Of a stretch of 64,000 nt of DNA, positions 58,493 to 64,000 are shown piece by piece. The position numbers and the translations under genes were made by a program. The notes under the pieces were generated by a model. That model was not told where the DNA came from, did not search any database, and was given only the letters and a program-made list of their open reading frames with translations. Where the stretch lies: the NCBI RefSeq assembly GCF_002706795.1, contig NZ_CP017705.1:372001-436000 (forward strand), in the 5' to 3' direction. Within the stretch, counting starts at the first letter, position 1, and each line of letters begins with the position of its first letter. Origin of the DNA: Brevibacillus laterosporus DSM 25 (GTDB taxonomy: Bacteria; Bacillota; Bacilli; Brevibacillales; Brevibacillaceae).

Positions 58493-60427
58493 TTACTCTC
58501 GTTTATTTGCTTCCTCTAATTCTTCCACCATGAGAGATAGCTCCGTCCAGCGTTCCATGGCTTGCTCCAATTGACTGGCTATCTCTTGCTCCTGCGCGAA
58601 CAGCTCCTGTGCTCGCTCCACATTACTACCAGCATTTGCAACCTGATTTTTTATCTCTGAGAGCTTTTCCTCCAATTCAGCAATGCGATCTTCTATTTCA
58701 TCCCAATCTCGTTGGTCTTTATAGGATAATTTTTTGGTTCGATTTCCACCTCTAGTGGCCTGAGTGGATGATTGATCTGATCTTTGTTCCTCCGCTCTTC
58801 CTTTAGCCGCTTTTTCAGCTAATGCTTTCTCTTGCTTACTCTCGTCTAGGTACTCAGAATAATTTCCCATATAATGACGAATTGTTCCTTGCCCCTCAAA
58901 AGCAAACAGATGCTCAACCGTTCGATCTAAGAAATAACGATCATGTGAGACAGTAATAACAGCCCCTGAGAAGTTATCTAGATAGTCTTCTAAAATACTA
59001 AGCGTTTGTATATCCAGATCATTCGTAGGCTCATCAAGGAACAAAACATTTGGCTCGCCCATTAACGTCCGTAGCAAATACAGACGGCGACGCTCCCCAC
59101 CAGATAGCTTAGAAATGTACGTCCATTGCTGATTGGGGGTGAATAAAAATCGTTCCAGCATCTGCGAAGCGGACAAGGTGAATCCATCAGCTGTTTTGAT
59201 TTGTTCAGCCACTTCTTTAATGTATTCAATGACTCGTACGTTTTCATCCATTTCTACATTTTCTTGTGTGTAGAACGCAAGCTTAACCGTTTCTCCTGTT
59301 TCGATAGTCCCACTATCAGGTTGTAGGCGACCTGCAAGCATGTTTAACAGCGTTGATTTTCCACTACCATTAGGTCCAATAATCCCAATTCGATCTCCAG
59401 GTACTACAATATAGCTAAAATCGGTAAGGAGTGTACGTTCACCAAATGCTTTAGAGACCTTCTCTGCTTCAATTACCTTCTTACCAAGACGACTTGCCCC
59501 CAAAGCAATATCAAGCTTGGCCTGTGGACCCTCTACTTTCTTGTCACGTAGCTCTTCTGCTCGCTGTACCCGTGCTTTTTGTTTAGTGGTTCGTGCTTTA
59601 GCTCCTCTTCTCAGCCATGCCAGTTCTCTACGCAACAGATTTTGTCGCTTGCTTTCTTGAGCCATTTCATTTTCTTCTCGTTCTGCCTTCTTTTCTAGAA
59701 ATGATGCATAGTTACCTTCATAGCTATACAGCTTACCATTATCCAATTCAAAAATTCGATTTGTTACTCGATCAAGGAAATAACGATCATGGGTTACTAG
59801 TAATAATGCACCCTTAAAGGAAGAGAGGTACTCTTCTAACCATTCTACCGTTTCATTATCAATATGGTTGGTTGGCTCATCTAAAATTAGTAAATCGGCA
59901 GGTTGAATTAGCGCACGGGCCATCGCTACCCGTTTACGTTGTCCACCAGAAAGCTTCTCTACTTTCTGCACAAACTGGGTAATTCCTAACTTGGTGAGTA
60001 TCGTTTTTGCTTTGGTATTTGCATCCCAAGCATTAGTTGCGTCCATTTGTTGCTGGGCACGTAATAACCGCTGTAGCTTGCGCTCGTTCTCCTGATCTTG
60101 CTGTAGTTCTTCCAAAGAAACCTCGTATTCTCGTAATGCCTGCATGAGAGGGGTATCTCCATAAAATACTTGCTCTAGGACAGTTGAACCTCCATCAAAT
60201 TCTGGATTCTGTGGCAAATATTCTACTCGAAAATGATTGGAATGAAGGATTTCCCCCTGATCAGCTTCCTCAATACCCGCAAGAATTTTAAGCAAGGTAG
60301 ACTTACCTGTACCATTTACACCAATCAAACCAATTCGCTGGTTCTCAGCAATATGAAAGGAAATGGAGTCAAATAAGATTTTTTCTCCAAAACTTTTTTT
60401 AATATGATCCACTGTTAGTATATTCAA
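58493..60427 (-). CDS. ABC-F family ATPase (YfmR/Uup type)
   Basis: ABC-F proteins act on ribosomes and have no membrane domain. Two nucleotide-binding domains are complete: Walker A GLIGVNGTGKSTLLKILAG and GIIGPNGSGKSTLLNMLAG, signatures KLSGGQRKRVAMARAL and KLSGGERRRLYLLRTL, Walker B plus EPTN in both. A C-terminal coiled-coil arm (about 545-640) is of Uup/YfmR type. The preferred start is TTG 60427, eight bases after AAGGA, which gives MNILTVDHIKKSFG like YfmR. 644 aa. It likely resolves stalled ribosomes; resistance is less likely. Confidence 0.9.
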   Translation of the reverse strand: MNILTVDHIKKSFGEKILFDSISFHIAENQRIGLIGVNGTGKSTLLKILAGIEEADQGEILHSNHFRVEYLPQNPEFDGGSTVLEQVFYGDTPLMQALREYEVSLEELQQDQENERKLQRLLRAQQQMDATNAWDANTKAKTILTKLGITQFVQKVEKLSGGQRKRVAMARALIQPADLLILDEPTNHIDNETVEWLEEYLSSFKGALLLVTHDRYFLDRVTNRIFELDNGKLYSYEGNYASFLEKKAEREENEMAQESKRQNLLRRELAWLRRGAKARTTKQKARVQRAEELRDKKVEGPQAKLDIALGASRLGKKVIEAEKVSKAFGERTLLTDFSYIVVPGDRIGIIGPNGSGKSTLLNMLAGRLQPDSGTIETGETVKLAFYTQENVEMDENVRVIEYIKEVAEQIKTADGFTLSASQMLERFLFTPNQQWTYISKLSGGERRRLYLLRTLMGEPNVLFLDEPTNDLDIQTLSILEDYLDNFSGAVITVSHDRYFLDRTVEHLFAFEGQGTIRHYMGNYSEYLDESKQEKALAEKAAKGRAEEQRSDQSSTQATRGGNRTKKLSYKDQRDWDEIEDRIAELEEKLSEIKNQVANAGSNVERAQELFAQEQEIASQLEQAMERWTELSLMVEELEEANKRE

Positions 60428-60801
60428 TCTGATCATCCTTACTTCTATATAAGATGTCCGTTCGTAATACTCTACAAAATCTGTTTTTAACGAAACGTAG
60501 AGTAAAATATTGTTATCGTACATGGACTTACTTCTCATTGTACAAAATGACAGGCCTAATGGGAACAGCTAGCACGATTTTGAAAGACGAAATCATTTTT
60601 GTTGCAGATACCCTTTAACTTTTTATACAGTCAAAATTAGATGGTTTATAGCATAGGATCGCTCTATTTGAGCTTACATTACATCTAATGTATACATTGA
60701 TAGGTTTGAACTTGATTTTATTTTCCTTATTCAGATGACTTGAAAATGGATTACATCTAGTTCAAATCAACTTGTAATGACTGGTAAAGGGGATATCTAA
60801 C

Positions 60802-62376
60802 ATGTATGCAAAAATTTATTCAGCTACTATTCATGGAATAGATGGCATGCTAGTTACGGTAGAGGTTGATATTTCTAATGGATTGCCACACTTTGAAGTG
60901 GTTGGTTTAGGTGGTAGCGCTGTTAAAGAAGCACGGGATCGTGTCCGATCCGCCATACGAAATTCCGGATTCGACTTCCCTATGCAGCGTATTACCGTTA
61001 ATCTAGCCCCTGCAGATGTGCGAAAAGAAGGATCAGTCTTTGACCTAGCGATTGCCTTTGGAATCTTACTAGCATCTAAACAAATTGAAATGACATCAGC
61101 TATTCCACTCATTATCGGTGAACTAGCACTGGATGGTAGCTTACGCCCCATTCTAGGTGTTTTGCCCATGCTATTGGAGGCTCATCAAAGAGGTTTTTCG
61201 AGAGTAATTTTACCCACTGCTAATCAAGCAGAAGCAGAGCTCGTTCCTTTAGAAACCATGCCTGTACCTCATTTACGAACAGCTGTGGAGGCTAATAAAG
61301 GGAACGAATGGGTCCATGTAATCGATCCTACTCTAGTTAATACTGACTACACTCATCCAAGCTCCATTGAGCTTAGAAACGAAAGTAGACATCCTAATGC
61401 GATTCCTTCTTACGATTTTGCTGATGTCATGGGACAACATTTCGTAAAAAGGGGGCTGGAAGTTGCAGCAGCTGGATTTCATAATGTAATGCTAGTTGGT
61501 CCGCCTGGATCAGGAAAGACTTTATTGGCCAACTGCATTCCATCCATCATGCCTAAAATGACCCGGGAGGAATCCTTTGAAGTAACCAAAATTTACAGCA
61601 TTGCGGGCTTAACAACTCGGCATGGACTCATTGTCACCCGCCCCTTGCGTGCACCACACCATACTATCACCCAAGCCGCTTTAGCAGGTGGTGGATCTCA
61701 AATCCCACGACCGGGAGAGTGTAGTCTGGCTCACGGTGGAATCCTTTTTCTTGATGAAATGCCGGAATTTTCTCGGGGGGTACTTGAAGTATTACGACAA
61801 CCTCTTGAAAATGGTCAAATTACCATCAGTAGGGCCAAACAAGCCTATATGTATCCAGCACGTTTCTTACTAATTGGATCTATGAATCCTTGTCCATGTG
61901 GGTATTATGGTTCCAAAGATCAAAATGTCTGTCGTTGCTCACCCTTACAAGTATTAAAATATCGTTCCAAAATCTCTGGTCCCTTACTAGACCGCATTGA
62001 TATTCATTTGGAGGTTCCTCGTGTTTCAGTGGAACAGTTAACAAAGCGAGAAGGGGAGGAAAATTCAGCTTCAATCCTCACACGTGTGGAGATGGCTCGT
62101 AGTATCCAATGTCAGCGTTACCGTCAAAACAAACGTTTTTCATTTAATAGCTCGATGACTGGACAAGAATTACGAACATATTGCTCTCTTGATAAAGGCG
62201 GACAAGAGTTAATGAGCATTGCTTTTAATAAACTAGGGCTGAGTGCTCGTGGATATGATCGTATTGTTAAAGTTGCTCGTACTATTGCTGATTTAGATGG
62301 TTCTCTGGATATCAAAACTTCACATGTAGCAGAAGCAATTCAATATCGTTCATTGGATAAGGCTATTTTCGCGTGA
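60802..62376 (+). CDS. comM: YifB/ComM family Mg-chelatase-like AAA+ ATPase
   Basis: This plus-strand gene encodes a 524-residue ComM/YifB protein, an AAA+ helicase-like factor that aids branch migration in transformation in Gram-negatives. The N-terminal ChlI-like domain (SATIHGIDGMLVTVEVDISN, KEARDRVRSAIRNSGF) is followed by Walker A LVGPPGSGKTLLANCIPS and Walker B HGGILFLDEMPEF. A CxC-rich zinc loop (NPCPCGYYGSKDQNVCRCSP) and a C-terminal domain complete it. It starts after AAAGGGG. The 374-base gap to the divergent ABC-F gene shows no clear feature. Confidence 0.93.
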   Translation: MYAKIYSATIHGIDGMLVTVEVDISNGLPHFEVVGLGGSAVKEARDRVRSAIRNSGFDFPMQRITVNLAPADVRKEGSVFDLAIAFGILLASKQIEMTSAIPLIIGELALDGSLRPILGVLPMLLEAHQRGFSRVILPTANQAEAELVPLETMPVPHLRTAVEANKGNEWVHVIDPTLVNTDYTHPSSIELRNESRHPNAIPSYDFADVMGQHFVKRGLEVAAAGFHNVMLVGPPGSGKTLLANCIPSIMPKMTREESFEVTKIYSIAGLTTRHGLIVTRPLRAPHHTITQAALAGGGSQIPRPGECSLAHGGILFLDEMPEFSRGVLEVLRQPLENGQITISRAKQAYMYPARFLLIGSMNPCPCGYYGSKDQNVCRCSPLQVLKYRSKISGPLLDRIDIHLEVPRVSVEQLTKREGEENSASILTRVEMARSIQCQRYRQNKRFSFNSSMTGQELRTYCSLDKGGQELMSIAFNKLGLSARGYDRIVKVARTIADLDGSLDIKTSHVAEAIQYRSLDKAIFA

Positions 62377-62644
62377 CCCAAAAAATATTTCTTACAAACA
62401 AGGTAACCATACGCCATTTTTGGGTAAATAACTGTTAGGTATGTTTCCTACCTATTATCGAAGTGAATTCATAAAACAAACAAAAAAATCTCTTCGATAA
62501 GATAGCGACGTATTCACAATACACAGTGTAACAATTGAGTACTATTTTTATGGGCAGGAACCATAATAAGTAAATAGTCTCGTGAAAGCGGAATCAAAGT
62601 TATAAATGTTAGTAGAATATTCACTTTTTTAAAAGAAGTAAAGA

Positions 62645-62673
62645 TTGACTTATTTATTAAATATTGGTACGAT
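62645..62673 (+). promoter_or_regulatory. abrB: Sigma-A promoter of the abrB-type gene
   Basis: TTGACT (62645-62650), 17 bases, TACGAT (62668-62673). It predicts a transcript start near 62680, which puts the Spo0A boxes just downstream as in the B. subtilis abrB promoter. The rest of the 359-base gap after comM has no clear feature. Confidence 0.75.
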
Positions 62674-62688
62674 AATAATCAGATAACC

Positions 62689-62705
62689 TGTCGAATTTTG
62701 ACTAA
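62689..62705 (+). promoter_or_regulatory. Tandem Spo0A boxes in the abrB-type leader
   Basis: TGTCGAA (62689-62695) is a perfect 0A-box core and TGACTAA (62699-62705) is a second, imperfect one ten bases on. The spacing matches the operator where Spo0A~P represses B. subtilis abrB. It lies just after the predicted start site. Repression of this gene at the onset of sporulation is inferred. Confidence 0.65.
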
Positions 62706-62735
62706 ATACATCTGACAGAGAGGGGATTTACACCT

Positions 62736-62987
62736 ATGAAATCAACAGGTATTGTAAGAAAAGTGGATGAACTAGGACGTATCGTTCTTCCTATTGAATT
62801 GAGACGTACATTAAACATTGAAATCAAAGATCCTATGGAGATCTATGTAGATGGAGAACGCGTAATCTTGAAAAAATACTTACCATCTTGTATCTTCTGT
62901 GGAAACGCAGACCAAATTACTCACTTCAAAGGTAAAATCATTTGCCATGATTGTCTGAATGATATGCCTGTTGGCACGAAAGAATAA
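62736..62987 (+). CDS. abrB: AbrB-family transition-state regulator with C-terminal Cys pairs
   Basis: AbrB-type regulators hold back stationary-phase genes in growing cells. The DNA-binding swapped-hairpin domain is very close to AbrB: MKSTGIVRKVDELGRIVLPI, then ELRRTLNI and VDGERVILKKY. The C-terminal part differs: only about 30 residues with CIFCGNADQ and ICHDCLN, a Cx2C-x15-Cx2C pattern that could bind zinc in place of the AbrB multimerisation domain. 83 aa. It has its own promoter, Spo0A boxes and terminator. Whether it is the main AbrB or a paralogue cannot be told from here. Confidence 0.9.
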   Translation: MKSTGIVRKVDELGRIVLPIELRRTLNIEIKDPMEIYVDGERVILKKYLPSCIFCGNADQITHFKGKIICHDCLNDMPVGTKE

Positions 62988-63037
62988 TTTTTTATTGTTA
63001 CATACGCACTATTTATGTTTTCCTTTATGTATTATCA

Positions 63038-63077
63038 AAAAAACCGTTCTCTTCTTCGGAAGAAAACGGCTTTTTTA
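63038..63077 (+). terminator. Terminator after the abrB-type gene
   Basis: CCGTT/AACGG and inner TCTTC/GAAGA with a TTCG loop form a strong hairpin (63044-63069) with an A-run before and six T residues after. It lies about 50 bases after the stop codon. Confidence 0.9.
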
Positions 63078-63105
63078 TTTCACCAGGAAAAATATAGTTC
63101 TTGCA

Positions 63106-63150
63106 CAAAAAAATGGCTGTCATTACGTCATTTCTGACTAAAGACAGCCA
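63106..63150 (-). terminator. Terminator after yraN (minus strand)
   Basis: TGGCTGTC/GACAGCCA (63114-63121 with 63143-63150) form a perfect eight-base stem. On the minus strand seven T residues follow (63113-63107). It faces the abrB terminator. Together they isolate the two convergent units; between yraN and this terminator I see no gene. Confidence 0.75.
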
Positions 63151-63290
63151 AACCAGATGTATTACTTAATATGGAGGAGTTACAACTTGTCGAGTACATT
63201 GTATTTTACGCTCGAAGATTAACTATTGATGTAGATAAATCACTATGAACCGCCTATTTCTTACAAACTAGATAATTGTCGCATTATCAA

Positions 63291-63671
63291 CTAGATATAT
63301 TTGTAATGCTCAAGACCTTCTTCGGTCTGTGAAAGATCAGGGGAAATCCATACTGCAATAGCATCAATCCGAAATGTATCATAGGACTGATTATGATTTT
63401 GGAGGTAGGCTAGAGCTAGCTGTCGCAATTTTTGTTGTTTACGTGGAGTTATAGATTCAACAGGACTTCCATACTTTGGAATAACTCCTCTTTTGCCTAT
63501 TCGAGTCCGAACTTCAACAAATACAACTGTCCGCTGTTCCATCGCAACTATATCGATCTCACCTTGAGAGAGCCGAACATTACGACCAATAATACTATAG
63601 CCCAGGCTTTCAAGATAATCACTCGCTCTACCTTCCCCGATTTGACCAATCAGCCTTCTTCGATCTGTCAT
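63291..63671 (-). CDS. yraN: YraN/UPF0102 family endonuclease-like protein
   Basis: The protein has the endonuclease-like fold shared with Holliday-junction resolvases. The core GEIDIVAMEQRTVVFVEVRT holds the conserved Glu/Asp and ExK-like residues. It begins TDRRRLIGQIGEGRASDYLE. The start is ATG 63671, which overlaps the stop of the upstream gene (TAATG). 126 aa. Its actual substrate is unknown in the family. It lies beside ylqH, as is common in this group. Confidence 0.88.
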   Translation of the reverse strand: MTDRRRLIGQIGEGRASDYLESLGYSIIGRNVRLSQGEIDIVAMEQRTVVFVEVRTRIGKRGVIPKYGSPVESITPRKQQKLRQLALAYLQNHNQSYDTFRIDAIAVWISPDLSQTEEGLEHYKYI

Positions 63672-63979
63672 TACCCCCACTCTTTCTTATCTAATCGATA
63701 TACAAAAGCAAGAATTTCTGCTACCACCTGATATAATTCAGGGGGAATTTGCTGCTGTAAATCCAATTTAGACAGAACCTCTAATAACGAAGGGTCTTCC
63801 TGAACAGGAATGTTATGTTCTTTTGCCTTTTGTAGAATACTCTCGGCAATATAACCGCCCCCTTTAGCAACCAGGCGTGGAGCATCGTCTTGATCTTCTT
63901 TGTATCGCAACGCGACTGCTTTCTTTAATCGTGGTACCGGATTTTCTTGAAAGGCATTGTTGTTAAATGATCGTTCCAT
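63671..63979 (-). CDS. ylqH: Orphan FlhB C-terminal-domain protein (YlqH)
   Basis: The 102-residue soluble protein is homologous to the cytoplasmic C-terminal domain of FlhB (compare IPPELYQVVAEILAFVYRL with IPEELFKAVAEVLAYVYKL of FlhB in this window). It lacks the membrane half and the NPTH cleavage motif: the matching stretch reads VPRLKKAVALRYK. B. subtilis YlqH lies at the same place. Such proteins are thought to help or substitute for FlhB_C in export, but the role is uncertain. The start follows GGGGGAG. The next gene upstream lies beyond the window. Confidence 0.88.
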   Translation of the reverse strand: MERSFNNNAFQENPVPRLKKAVALRYKEDQDDAPRLVAKGGGYIAESILQKAKEHNIPVQEDPSLLEVLSKLDLQQQIPPELYQVVAEILAFVYRLDKKEWG

Positions 63980-64000
63980 AACGTTCTCCCCCTTTCTTTA

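Noticed and set aside
62377-62430. CCCAAAAA/TTTTTGGG pairing after comM as terminator
   Set aside because: The arms are about 30 bases apart and no T-run follows the second arm.
63171-63248. 25-codon reading frame ATGGAGGAG... to TGA on the plus strand
   Set aside because: No ribosome site before the ATG and no match to Spo0E-type or other small proteins. It lies in the gap between two facing terminators.

Overview
The window is a stretch of low-GC Firmicutes chromosome, most likely from a Brevibacillus-like member of the Bacillales. This is an inference from protein similarity and gene order; no 16S gene is present. Gene order from ylqH to polC follows the known Bacillus subtilis order closely. 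Almost every gene is on the minus strand, so biological reading order runs from high to low coordinates. Only the yifB/comM-type gene and an abrB-type regulator are on the plus strand.

Read in transcription order: (1) 63979-63291 holds ylqH (orphan FlhB C-domain) and yraN. (2) 62987-53939 is an accessory block with abrB, comM, an ABC-F ATPase, a secreted PQQ-type propeller, trmO, a Schlafen/AlbA_2-domain protein and an unrecognised lipoprotein. In B. subtilis ylqH is followed directly by sucCD, so this block interrupts a conserved neighbourhood. (3) 53740-43065 is the conserved sucC-sucD-dprA-topA-trmFO-xerC-hslV-hslU-codY run, closed by a strong terminator. (4) 42719-11624 is one unbroken fla/che superoperon of 36 genes in about 31 kb, from flgB through sigD to the swrB region. 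It encodes the basal body, type III export apparatus, C-ring, hook proteins, placement GTPases, chemotaxis core and SigD. (5) 11328-9597 is rpsB-tsf, each followed by a terminator. (6) 9506-1 is pyrH-frr-uppS-cdsA-dxr-rseP-ispG-proS, a terminator, then the 5' part of polC.

The flagellar cluster builds and steers the flagellum. FliF/G/M/Y form the rotor and switch; FlhA/B and FliOPQR with FliHIJ export the rod and hook; CheA/W/B/C/D/Y tune rotation; SigD switches on late genes. Departures from B. subtilis are the absence of the hook-cap gene flgD, and extra genes: a TIGR02530-type protein, a two-TM acidic-tail protein before sigD, and a FapA-type protein, a 111-residue protein and a K/T/Q-rich membrane protein after it. 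FliY and FlhF carry unusually long low-complexity linkers.

I found no tRNA, rRNA, IS element, prophage or CRISPR array. No clearly new defence or metabolic system is evident. The best candidates for undescribed biology are the AlbA_2 protein plus lipoprotein pair (55936-53939), the extra small genes around sigD, the missing flgD, and an SD-sequestering stem before uppS plus a possible SD switch before swrD.
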